This document shows, piece after piece, positions 1 through 9,125 of a stretch of 64,000 nt of DNA. This DNA is from Fistularia commersonii (lineage: Eukaryota; Chordata; Actinopteri; Syngnathiformes; Fistulariidae). A program made the translations under genes and the position numbers. The stretch's first letter is position 1. Each line of letters starts with the position of its first letter. The DNA lies in contig JBBMNZ010000003.1 in the NCBI GenBank assembly GCA_037954325.1, positions 25,372,892 to 25,436,891 of the forward strand. Direction: 5' to 3'. Below the pieces are notes generated by a model. The model made no database searches. It saw only the letters and a list, made by a program, of their open reading frames with translations, and was not told the DNA's origin.

Positions 1-252
1 TACGTAAACAGCGATGCAGCGACTTTTTTTTTGGGGGGGGGGGGGGGGCGCTAACGAGCTTCACGACGCTAAAACATTTAACCCCGTCATATCGGACCAA
101 TGAAATTACCGTGAAATTCTGAGTCCGTTCAACTCCGACACCCAAGAAGACGATTTTGACGGTTTTAGTGCGCGGGAGGAAGCTAGAGATAGCGATCGGC
201 TAGCCGGTGCGGCTAATATTGAGGTGCGCTCAATAGTCCGGAAATTACGGTA
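1..252 (-). mobile_element. MITE with TACCGTAATTTCC ends, copy 1 (cut by window edge)
   Basis: The right end reads, on the minus strand, TACCGTAATTTCCGGACTAT followed by a GAGCGCACCT-like segment. The interior matches the reverse complement of the copies at 15,580-16,042 and 22,000-22,458, including the 'gcttcacg...ctaaa...aaccgtgaaat' stretch. I recognise this as a common teleost non-autonomous DNA element; the superfamily is not certain. It carries a T9-G16 run at 24-48. No coding capacity is visible. Confidence 0.7.
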
Positions 253-689
253 TACCGTTTCCGACAAAACTAATTTGTGCGAGAAATAGTTTGTGCGTCG
301 TCAGGCGGAAGGCGGCTTTGTTTACGATCATCGGTTGTCCGTCGGCCATATTGGATTGTGCTGTATTCGCTTTCTTTCTTTTGCGTGTTTTTTTCTTTTT
401 AAACCTTTTGCCCTTCATTATGACTCCCGAGCATAAGTCTTTATTTATTTCTTATTTTACTGTACAGTGTTTTGATGTCCCAGATTCATTGTCCTAGAAA
501 ATCACATTACATGGCGTGCGCAACAGCAACATTCTCTCACCAAGGGAGTACCTTGTGGACAAAAAATGCTATCTATCACCAGAAACCTTGGACTGAACCA
601 TCAGGTTTGGAACTCTGATGACCAAGGAGGCTTTGGCCTTGTCAGAGATGAGCAAGAAAAGGCTTTTCATTGTCCTCCAGATACTTCTG
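253..689. other. Unannotated stretch
   Basis: Moderately T-rich single-copy-looking sequence. The 68-codon frame from 291 has no recognisable domain and low-complexity Phe/Leu content, so I do not call it a gene. The last part (from about 560) may be the poorly preserved downstream flank of the reverse-transcriptase scrap at 690-920. Confidence 0.4.
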
Positions 690-920
690 GAGTTGGACGA
701 ACCCATCGGACTTCAGTCAGAGATACAACCGGGTGTCGTCTGCATTGAAGCAGACGCTCATGGACGTCTCCCTGATAACACCTCCTGAAAAAGGCATGTA
801 CAGGCGAAGCTGTATGGGAAGTACCGTCACTGATTTTGGTGTACTGAAAGCACACCTTGTTGAAGTGTACAAGTCAAGGTATCTCAGATAAACTGGTCCG
901 GCCTTTCGACCCTGACTCAT
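690..920 (-). mobile_element. Decayed LINE reverse-transcriptase fragment (L2/Rex1-like)
   Basis: The minus strand encodes a short frame ending SVCFNADDTRLYL. This resembles the catalytic box of L2/Rex1-type LINEs, usually F-Y-A-D-D-T-Q-L-Y-L, with an upstream LYMPFSGGVIRE segment in the place of the usual SLYMLPLG-IIR stretch. The first residue of the YADD box is Asn here, and a stop follows directly, so the fragment is dead. Only about 65 codons can be followed. The assignment is by motif only; a chance match is possible but unlikely given both conserved segments in the right order and spacing. Confidence 0.5.
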
Positions 921-973
921 TTCTACTCCTCTAGACGGTGACGATCCGCTGGATCAAAAGTACAAAGTATCAT

Positions 974-1132
974 GTTCCTCTTCTTTTCCTTTGGGCTTTT
1001 CCCTTCCAGGATCTTCACAGTGAAATCTTCTCCAATGAACCCAACTCTCTGAATCCTCCTCTCTCACAACGTCCATCAATCTTCTCTTCGGTCGTCCTCT
1101 AGACCTCGGATTCCGGCATCCGTCTACCGATA
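974..1132 (-). mobile_element. RTE-like LINE 3' fragment, part 1 (split by a MITE)
   Basis: Antisense remnant of the same LINE as at 45,846-47,038. The 3' end (low coordinates) keeps the gggaaaagcc-type terminus followed upstream by the C-terminal coding end. The fragment stops at 1,132, where a 270-bp MITE interrupts it, and resumes at 1,405. Frameshifted and non-functional. Confidence 0.75.
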
Positions 1133-1402
1133 CAGGACTGTCTCCGAAAATTGGAATATTGTGATAAAGTTCTTTATCTTCTGTAATGCAATTACAAAAA
1201 CAAAAATATTACAAATCAACTGGAATATTCCAAGCCTTTTATTATTTTGATATTGCTAATTATGGCTTACATCTTAAGGAAACTCAAAAATCCTCTCTCA
1301 AAATATTAGAATATCATGAAAAAGTCATTTTTGTTTTTATGAATTGCATTACAGAAGATAAAGAACTTGATCACAATATTCTAATTTTCGGAGACAGTCC
1401 TG
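1133..1402. mobile_element. Tc1/mariner-type MITE, 270 bp, inserted in an RTE fragment
   Basis: Both ends start CAGGACTGTCTCCGAAAATT, and the inverted similarity runs about 60 bp with only a couple of mismatches. The element is flanked by TA on both sides (1,131-1,132 and 1,403-1,404). Removing it restores a continuous LINE sequence, which proves both the boundaries and the order of events. The interior is AT-rich, with no transposase. Related sequence is common in fish as a deletion derivative of a Tc1-like element (recognised, not searched). Confidence 0.88.
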
Positions 1403-1404
1403 TA

Positions 1405-1602
1405 TATCCACTCCACCTCCTCTGTCCATGACCCAACCATCTCGTATCTACTGTCCAAAACATCTACCGAGTGTCGTCCCTCAGATGGACTCAGATGGTT
1501 CTCATACGAGAACCTCAACATCTCTGCGACCTCCAGCTCGGCCTCATCGTGGACGTTTGTAGAGCATCTCACCACTTTTGCATGGTACCCCTGACACTTT
1601 AT
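1405..1602 (-). mobile_element. RTE-like LINE 3' fragment, part 2
   Basis: Continuation of the fragment at 974-1,132 beyond the MITE. The antisense frame shows the AELEVAEMLRFS segment, equal to the QAELEVAEMKMLRFSLG segment of the longer copy at 45.8 kb. It ends at the ggtacccctgacact boundary, upstream of which nothing LINE-like is seen. Confidence 0.75.
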
Positions 1603-2406
1603 CGGGAGAGATTTGAAAAAATTCAGGAGGGAATATGAAGTATCTGCAGCTGAATGGCGCTAATCGCTCCGCCGCCTCTCGCGGCGCCGGCCAAACAAAA
1701 CTGAAAGCAAAGGCCTGGGCTTCTGTCGGAGCCTTCATCCCACCCCTCTCGCCGCCTGCCGTTATTATTCCAATTACCATCACGTAAAATCCGTCTGTGT
1801 CTCCGTCCCTCTCTGTACATCTCGGTTAGCATCACATCCCATCAAACGGCCGCCGAAAGAAACACAAGCCTCGGAGGAATCGTTTTCTATATCCGTGCAT
1901 TTTGTCGCGAACGCATGATGATGGATTGTGTTCCTCCTCATCAAGTCCTCATCCTCTCATTACTTTTTAACCGCTTGCATCGCTGGCTAAACTGCCACGC
2001 CGCCGCCGCCGCCCGGCACGCAGAGGGTCGGGCGCCTCATTATTTCGCCGTGAATCTCTCCGAATTGATATTTTAAGGTCATACGGCGCAGGAGGAAAAT
2101 GACCGCAGACTGCGGGTTGATTACTCCGCCGCCTTCCCGCGCTCTCTCCCGAGCACTTCATTAGAAATGACATTTCCTTCGATCTCGCCGTCCGTTTCCG
2201 TGCCCGCCATCAATCCCGTTTACCCCCCCCCTCCCCGTCATCCCCCCTCCGCCGCCTTCGCTAATGTCCAATTGTTGGAAAAATCCAAAGAAACAATTCA
2301 ATTACGAGCCCCCTACTCCTCCTCCTCCCCGCCCGGTCGTTAAGGGAATAAAAAGCGGCGCAGTCAAAAATGTCCGTGTGAATCAGGTCGAGGGGCAGAA
2401 GAGGCC
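1603..2406. other. Unannotated stretch with conserved-looking noncoding sequence
   Basis: No gene seen. Between about 2,030 and 2,350 the sequence is free of recognised repeats and mixes GC-rich blocks with homeodomain-like TAAT/ATTA cores and CAATTG. This is the texture of vertebrate conserved noncoding elements. The inference is weak without an alignment. Confidence 0.3.
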
Positions 2407-2456
2407 GGGGGGGGGGGGGGGGGGGGGGGGGAGCTAGCTGACGGGGGGCAGCTAGC
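2407..2456. other. G25 tract followed by an 8-bp GCTAGCTG hairpin
   Basis: An uninterrupted run of 25 G (2,407-2,431) can form a G-quadruplex. It is followed by GCTAGCTG (2,433-2,440), an 8-nt loop with six G, and CAGCTAGC (2,449-2,456), a perfect inverted repeat. No function is evident. Confidence 0.7.
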
Positions 2457-2567
2457 GCAACATGGCGTCATCTCCAGAACGTGCCTCGGACTTGTTTTTC
2501 ATTTCTTGTACCCGGTCAGTCAAGGGTGACACCTCAAATGGAAGCAGCCAGAATATCTGCAGTTGAT

Positions 2568-2640
2568 ATGATAATAATAATAATAATAATAACACATGGG
2601 ATTTTATAGCGCTTTTCATGACACTCAAAGACGCTTCACA
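2568..2640 (-). mobile_element. LINE 3' tail ending in (TTA)n
   Basis: The minus strand reads gcgtctttgagtgtcatg, then aaaagcgctat, then (TTA)n. This is the usual 3' end of a widespread LINE family (L2-like by my recognition). The same tail, on the plus strand, is at 59,487-59,580. The rest of the element is not recognisable upstream. Confidence 0.6.
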
Positions 2641-2894
2641 AGTGAAAAAAACAGAAGGAACAGAACATACACAGAATTATTGGGAAGAAGTCCATAATTG
2701 CAGAGTGTGGCGATGAGCGCCAGTCCAGGGACAAGCTGGAGGAGCTTCGCCGGTGTGCAGCTGAGTGTCGTGCTGCTGTGAGGAGGCAAGTGTTGGAGCT
2801 GGATGTCGGAGATGGATTTTTGGTGGAGGGAGAGATGGTGGAGCAGGTGGAGCAAGAAGATTTCGGCCGATGGAAATGCCGTCTTGCTAGGCGC
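2641..2894. other. Unannotated stretch, possible repeat body
   Basis: On the plus strand a frame rich in Glu/Arg (about 2,700-2,910) runs through an AECRAAVRRQVLELD-like segment. It resembles repeat-encoded coiled coil rather than a host gene. I cannot name it. Confidence 0.3.
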
Positions 2895-3316
2895 CATCGG
2901 GATCCGGAGTTTTGAGAGGCTGGCTGGCGAGCTGGCTAGTTAGCCAGCCAGCTCAGGTCACCGTCGAGATAAGAATAAGAATAAGAATAACTTTATTAAT
3001 CCCGAAGGAAATTGTTGTGCCAGAGTTACAGAAAATATAACAGTAATAAATAATAAAAAGAAAAGGCAGAACTAGAAATAAAAATAAACTATAAACTATA
3101 AAGTGTCTCAGTGAAACTATAAAGTGTCATAGTAAACAGTGATAAAACTATAAGTGTCTTAGTAACAAGTCCAGAGTTTCGAGATCCAGAGTTTCCAGAG
3201 TTTCGAGATCCGGAGTTTCGAGAGGCTAGCCGGCTAGCTAGCCAGCCAGCCTGCTCAGGTCGCCGTCGGGATCTGGAGTTTTGAGAGGCTAGCTAGCCAG
3301 CCAGCCTGCTCAGGTC
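2895..3316. repeat. GCTAGC-rich ~56-bp repeat, three copies, one interrupted
   Basis: The motif gagaggctagctagccagcc plus ctcaggtcgccgtcgggatc recurs at about 2,905-2,965, 3,200-3,262 and 3,263-3,316. The first and second copies are separated by an inserted element at 2,971-3,178. The unit is itself full of GCTAGC/CCAGCC palindromes. Family unknown. Confidence 0.65.
2971..3178 (-). mobile_element. Inserted LINE/SINE 3' end with (AAGAAT)n, TSD TCGAGAT
   Basis: Starts with (AAGAAT)n, then actttattaatcccgaagg, the antisense of a teleost retroposon tail; relatives are at 25,156 and 63,752. The direct repeat TCGAGAT at 2,964-2,970 and 3,179-3,185 fits a target-site duplication. About 208 bp, no coding content. 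Confidence 0.6.
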
Positions 3317-3514
3317 GGCAAGCTAGTTTGGTAGCTTGCTGGAGATTGTCCAGGTGAGCCTTTGTCTTTGGTTTGGCTGATTGGTTGGAGAGCAGGAAGC
3401 GGCAGCCAAATGCGCCAGCGTCCTCCCGCCCGCCATCTTGCCAAAAAAATGAGAACTCTTATTATTAACTCTTATTATTAAGAAAAATGAGAAAAAATAT
3501 GAGAACCTTTGGTT

Positions 3515-4105
3515 CTTTTGGGATTTTCTGCAGTTCCAAGAACCTTCTCAGAAGGTTTCTTGGTGACTTTGGAAAGCGGAGGAACCAGGGACGAACCATC
3601 TTAGCGCTGCTACTCCGAGGAAGGGTCTGTTTACATTTTCGTAGCAACTCTTGATGTATGTTTTTTGCGGAACTCATAAGCCTCATCCGTCAAGCAGACA
3701 CTTCTTGTGGACAAGAACTACCGTGGTCACTGGTCAGATGTTTTCTTCTTCTGACCTGCTACACCACAAAGAGGTTTTCCAGGGCTCGCGGAAGAACAAT
3801 CGCATTGTGGTCCAAATAAGCTAATGATAGCTAACGTTAGCTAACAGCGGGGTTCTACTTCTGCAGGGAGAAGATAGGAACACTTTGATCTTCTTATTCC
3901 AGCCATGCAGAACATGACAACTTCTTCATATTGTCTCGCTTTTCTCCTTCTTCGTTTATTTTTGATTGAGGAGCTTGAGGTACAAATCCCAGCGGTGCCC
4001 ATCGTGGTCCCTCGCCGCCAGCGGGAATGCAAAGCTTCCCTCGGAGCAGGAAGCTACTTCCTGGAACCGACCTTGTAACCGAACTCGCCGATCATATCGA
4101 CGCGA
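3515..4105 (+). repeat. 'GGAAGTAG family' dispersed repeat, copy A
   Basis: About 590 bp that matches the reverse complement of 8,215-8,785 along its length. Shared landmarks are gtttcttggtgactttgga, aagggtctgtttac, gtagcaactc, ggtcagatgttttcttc, gttagctaacagcggggttc and cttcctggaacc. It contains no intact reading frame. I do not recognise the family; its one end is the monomer of the 185-bp satellite at 6.9-8.4 kb. Confidence 0.75.
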
Positions 4106-5007
4106 ACGTCCACATTTCAGCTCGCGGGTTTAAAAATCAATCATTAACTCTGGTTTCCTCACGACTGCCTGCCCACCGTGTGTCTAATTGGTTTTCCCGA
4201 AGGGATCGGGAGAACGTCTATCATTCCACACAGCCTGAGCCGTTATAATATAATTTATATAACGTCTTTTTTCGTGTTTGCGTCACTGCTCAGTGAACGC
4301 GGTCACATGTCACAATGACCCTGTCTTTCTTCTCCGCCACGCTTATACCTCATTTTCCTCCACATTGTTCTTTTTTCTTTCTTTTTTTTTTTTTTTTTTT
4401 GCATTTTCCATGTCCCCGGCTTTTTCTTTTCTTTATGGCGGTTTGTCCAGCCGTCCGCATCGTTTCGAGATGAAAGCTAATCGAGCATCCTTTACGAGCC
4501 CTGCCTTCCCAGCCTCGCCGTCGCCGCCGTTTCTATCTATACATTTTCCACGGCGCCGTCTCTTTCTCCCGTGTCTTCCCATTAGCCGTGCCGTTAGCAT
4601 GGTTCCACAAAAAGGAGACCAGATAAAAGAACGACGTCGTTTTCCGTCGCTCCCGAGCCCGCGCAGCTGCTACCGAGGACCCGGTATATTACACGAGATG
4701 TGATTTTTAAGGTTTAACTGGATTAAACGCTCGTTTTCTGCATGTCAGATTAATGGCTAATGGCGTCGCGGCGGTCGGCGATGCCGATTATGCGGTCACT
4801 TCTGGAGCTGTCGGTGTGTGGGTTGATTATGCGTCCGGTTCCCCCGGCTGAAGGCCCTCATTACGGACGGAGGCTTCATGTTCTCCGCCCACATGTCCGT
4901 GCGCCCCCCGAGACCACCAGCACCACCTCGGGGACCCAAACAAACCTGCAGAGGGTTAATTGAAGCTGTCCGCTAACGAGAGGTTAGCCCTTTTGTTGTT
5001 GAGAAAT
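4106..5007. other. Unannotated stretch
   Basis: Mixed-composition sequence with a T20 run near 4,381. The 141-codon frame at 4,278-4,703 crosses the poly-T run, has no domain and is probably chance. Nothing else is seen. Confidence 0.4.
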
Positions 5008-5634
5008 AATGGAAGAAAAAGATATTCACTCATTCATCCAATCATGTGTTTAGTTGCTAATCCTGGTCTCAGGGTGGTAGAGGTTGCTGGAGGCCTTCCG
5101 AGCCCTGATTGGACGAGAGGCAGGGCTAGTAGGTCACATGTCATATATGTGACATGTCATATATAATGGAAGAAAAAGATATTCATTCATTCATCCAATC
5201 ACGTGTTTAGTTGCTAAACCTGGTCTCAGGGTGGTAGAGGTTGCTGGAGGCCATCCGAGCCGTGATTGGACGAGAGGCAGGGCTAGTAGGTCACATGATA
5301 ATATGTGACATGTCATATATAATGGAAGAAAAAGATATTCATTCATTCATCCAATCACGTGTTTAGTTGCTAATCCTGGTCTCAGGGTGGTAGAGGTTGC
5401 TGGAGGCCATCCGAGCCGTGATTGGACGAGAGGCAGGGCTAGTAGGTCACATGTCATATATGTGACATGTCATATATAATGGAAGAAAAAGATATTCATT
5501 CATTCATCCAATCACGTGTTTAGTTGCTAATCCTGGTCTCAGGGTGGTAGAGGTTGCTGGAGGCCATCCGAGCCGTGATTGGACGAGAGGCAGGGCTAGC
5601 AGGTCACATGTCATATATATATAGACATGCAACC
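5008..5634. repeat. 157-bp tandem repeat, four copies
   Basis: The landmark aatggaagaaaaagatattc occurs at 5,008, 5,165, 5,321 and 5,478, so the period is 156-157 bp. Each unit contains tgattggacgagaggcaggg, which matches the tail of the SINE-like repeat elsewhere in the window (for example 5,695-5,980 and 52,100-52,160). The array was probably seeded by such a tail. Units end with a GTCACAT...ATGTGAC inverted repeat. Confidence 0.85.
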
Positions 5635-5694
5635 ATGCATTCTCTCATTGTTGTATCATAAAGGGGCAACCAAACATTCACCCTTTCATTCATG

Positions 5695-5980
5695 TTTTGG
5701 AGATCCATCTATTCATCCATTGTCTACAGAATATCCTGCTCGGAATCGGGCGAAAGGCGGGTTTCACCTTGGTTTGGTCGCCTGTCAATCAAATGTTAAG
5801 ATACGACCTTTCACCCCGTCGTTCGATCATCTGGGAACCTCCCGCGTGGGTTTGGACTGTGGGAGGAACCCGGAGAACCCTGAGGAACCCCACGCAGAAG
5901 CAGACAGGACTCCTACTGGAATCCAACCTGGAACACTCTTGCTTTGAGGTGCTAACAGCCGCCTGTGGATATAGATATAA
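5695..5980 (-). mobile_element. SINE-like repeat, near-complete copy
   Basis: Read on the minus strand: a tRNA-like head with gcaagagtgttccaggttgg and a box-B-like GGTTGGATTCC, a middle with ggttctccgggttcctccc, and a tail with cgcctttcgcccgattcc ending in a gaatgga-type run. Other partial copies are at 10,155, 26,520, 34,310, 40,615, 47,235, 51,960 and 63,521. The family is very common in teleosts. Whether it is a true tRNA-SINE is inference from the box-B-like motif. Confidence 0.65.
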
Positions 5981-6397
5981 TAAAAAAAAAAGAGATATAA
6001 AAAACAAATAAAAGGCCATCTGGTCTCCTGGATGCAGTATCTGCCATCTTTCGTTGAAATTGGATTTCATAACATCGGAAAAATCGGCCGATACGCCTTA
6101 TTATTATACAACAGACAAAGAACAGAAATAACACGAGTTGAAGTTTTGGGATGGCGAGGAGAAAAGTTGTGAAGTTGAGTCAGAAGGTCATTATCAAGGT
6201 TCCAGGCGAGAACAGAAGAAAAAGTTTCGGAAAGTGTAATTGAGAGTTTGATGAAAACACCGCAATTTAGCAAACGACAGAGGTGTAAATCGGACTCCTG
6301 ACCGTCTTGATTGCACCTGAGAGTTTTTCGGGTGATTGTTCCCGGTTGACACACACACACACACGGAAGGACGCAGGGTGAAGCGCTAATGAGCGAG

Positions 6398-6431
<34 letters not shown>

Positions 6432-6599
6432 ACCTCCACATCGCCGAATCCATCTCCATCTCCTTTCGGTGCCTTCGGCAGAGGCGAGGAACAAACCGGG
6501 AGGGGAGGTGAGGAGTTGTGGGGGGCGTTTTTAACGCTCTGAGACGTCCATTAGATGTGACGCCTCCTTCGGAGCCGCTGACGCCTCAGATGAGCAAAG
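5981..6599. other. Unannotated stretch with two (AC)n runs
   Basis: Dinucleotide repeats at 6,349-6,364 and 6,400-6,431. Antisense frames of up to 130 codons here run through the (AC)n runs and show no domain. No gene seen. Confidence 0.5.
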
Positions 6600-6880
6600 T
6601 AACGTTTTCAAAGTGTTTGGAACAGCTTACTCATTAGAGCTCACCGTCCAACTCCACTCCTCCACTTTACTCAGACTGCGAGGTTGCTCGCCGCCGTTAA
6701 CCGTCGGGTGCAAGACGGAGCACTTCCAAGAACCGTCCAGCTTTAATTTGGATCCAGGAAGTAGCCTCCTCCAGGGGGGAAGATCTGGATTCTCACAGTG
6801 ATGGAACCACGATGGAGAACGCTGTAGTTTGCACCTGGAGCTACGCAATCAAAATCATAAAGCAGGAGAAGAAGAAGAGC
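6600..6880. repeat. 'GGAAGTAG family', copy B (upstream flank of the satellite)
   Basis: Shares aacgttttcaaagtgtttgg, ccgtcgggt, ccaagaaccgtcca and tttaatttggatccaggaag with 8,885-9,125 in the same orientation. It runs directly into the 185-bp satellite, with the junction within an agaagaagaagagc stretch. Confidence 0.7.
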
Positions 6881-8360
6881 AAGACCACACAAAGAAGCTG
6901 TCATAGCCTTCATGTTCTGCATGGTGGGAATAATAACGTGGACCATCAGAGGGTTTGTTGGCGAATTTGGTTACAAGGTTGGTTCCAGGAAGTAGCCTAT
7001 GAACTGCTGGGATTCGTACCTTAAGCTCTGCAATCAAAAACAACGAAGAAGACGAAAAGAAGAGCAAGACCACACAAAGAAGCTGTCATAGCCTTCATGT
7101 TCTGCAAGGTGGGAATAATAACGTGGACCATCAGAGGGTTTGTTGGCGAATTTGGTTACAAGGTTGGTTCCAGGAAGTAGCCTATGAACCGCTGGGATTC
7201 GTACCTTAAGCTCTGCAATCAAAAACAACGAAGAAGACGAAAAGAAGAGCAAGACCACACAAAGAAGCTGTCATAGCCTTCATGTTCTGCAAGGTGGGAA
7301 TAATAATGTGGACCATCAGAGGGTTTGTTGGCAAATTTGGTTACAAGGTTGGTTCCAGGAAGTAGCCTATGAACTGCTGGGATTCGTACCTTAAGCTCTG
7401 CAATCAAAAACAACGAAGAAGACGAAAAGAAGAGCAAGACCACACAAAGAAGCTGTCATAGCCTTCATGTTCTGCAAGGTGGGAATAATAACGTGGACCA
7501 TCAGAGGGTTTGTTGGCGAATTTGGTTACAAGGTTGGTTCCAGGAAGTAGCCTATGAACCGCTGGGATTCGTACCTTAAGCTCTGCAATCAAAAACAACG
7601 AAGAAGACGAAAAGAAGAGCAAGACCACACAAAGAAGCTGTCATAGCCTTCATGTTCTGCAAGGTGGGAATAATAATGTGGACCATCAGAGGGTTTGTTG
7701 GCAAATTTGGTTACAAGGTTGGTTCCAGGAAGTAGCCTATGAACTGCTGGGATTCGTACCTTAAGCTCTGCAATCAAAAACAACGAAGAAGACGAAAAGA
7801 AGAGCAAGACCACACAAAGACGCTGTCATAGCCTTCATGTTCTGCAAGGTGGGAATAATAACGTGGACCATCAGAGGGTTTGTTGGCGAATTTGGTTACA
7901 AGGTTGGTTCCAGGAAGTAGCCTATGAACCGCTGGGATTCGTACCTTAAGCTCTGCAATCAAAAACAACAAAGAAGACGAAAAGAAGAGCAAGACCACAC
8001 AAAGAAGCTGTCATAGCCTTCATGATCTGCAAGGTGGGAATAATAACGTGGACCATCAGAGGGTTTGTTGGCGAATTTTGTCACAAGGTTGGTTCCAGGA
8101 AGTAGCCTATGAACCGCTGGGATTCGTACCTTAAGCTCCGCAATCAAAAACAACGAAGAAGACGAAAAGAAGAGTAAGACCACACAAAGAAGCTGTCATA
8201 GCCTTCATGTTCTGCATGGCAGGAATGATAACATGGACCATCAGAGAGTTGGTTGGCCAGTTAAGTAACAAGGTTGGTTCCAGGAAGTAGCCTATGAACC
8301 GCTGGGATTCGTACTTAAGCTCCGCAATCAAAAACAACGAAGAAGACGACGAAGAAGAGT
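6881..8360. repeat. 185-bp satellite, eight units, with a two-unit higher order
   Basis: The landmark aagaccacacaaagaagctg recurs at 6,881, 7,066, 7,251, 7,436, 7,621, 7,806, 7,991 and 8,176. Units near 7,251 and 7,621 share three variants (aatgtgg, gcaaattt, gaactgctgg), while 7,066, 7,436 and 7,806 share the alternatives (aacgtgg, gcgaattt, gaaccgctgg). So the inner part evolved as a 370-bp dimer. Each unit has a minus-strand frame of about 74 codons, a by-product of the array and not a gene. The outermost units are the most diverged, as expected from unequal exchange. Confidence 0.95.
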
Positions 8361-8785
8361 GAGACCAAATGAAGAACTTGTCATGTTCTGCTTGGTTAGA
8401 ATAAGAACATGGAAATGTTCTTTTTTTCTCCCTGCGGAAGCAGAACCCCGCTGTTAGCTAACATTAGCTTATTTCTACCACAATGCTAATGTTCAGGCCA
8501 GAAGAGCTAGGTTTCATCGCTCCGTTTCTCACTGAAGAAAACATCTGACCAGTAACTGATAGTTCATGTCCACAAGAAGTATCAGGTGATGGGTGAGGCT
8601 GATGAGTTCCGTCAAATACCTACGTCACATGAGTTGCTACGAAAAGGTAAACAGACCCTTCCTTAAAGTAGCAGCTAAGATCTTCTAGGAGCTAAGGGTC
8701 TATGGTCGTCCCTTGTTCCTCTGCTCTCCAAAGTCACCAAGAAACATCCTGAAAAAGTTCCTGGAACAGTAGAAATTTCCCAAAG
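8215..8785 (-). repeat. 'GGAAGTAG family', copy C, inverted relative to copy A
   Basis: Reverse complement matches 3,515-4,105 through the same ordered landmarks. Its first 145 bp (8,215-8,360) are the last unit of the 185-bp satellite. This shows the satellite monomer is one end of this dispersed repeat. Confidence 0.8.
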
Positions 8786-8884
8786 AACCAAAGGGTTTCA
8801 TGTCAGCTGCGGAAATTCAGGCTATGGTCATGTGACCCCTCCAGGAGGAGTTCCTCCAGGTGCCACCTTTGGCCCTCCGTAGCG

Positions 8885-9125
8885 TTTTCAAAGTGTTTAG
8901 AAAAGCTAACTCAGTAGAGCCTTGAAGAACCGTCGGGTAGATGCCGCTTGTAGACCGAGCCCTTCCAAGAACGGTCCACCTTTAATTTGGTTCCAGGAAG
9001 TAGCCTCTTCCAGAGGAGGTTCTTCATCTTCACAGTGAGGGACCACGGTGGGGTTTGGTAGGACCTGCACCTCCACGGTCAAGAAGAAGGAGAAGAAGAC
9101 GACACGGAGTTGGAAGAACAATATT
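8885..9125. repeat. 'GGAAGTAG family', copy D
   Basis: Direct repeat of 6,600-6,850 with the same order of landmarks and ending in an agaagaaggagaagaag run. A diverged reverse-complement copy of its end (cacctgaac, tcaccagtccctcac) is at 54,700-54,800. Confidence 0.65.

Noticed and set aside
6855..8337. Row of eight similar ~74-codon antisense proteins, like a gene family
   Set aside because: They are successive frames of the 185-bp satellite, with no start context or selection signal visible.
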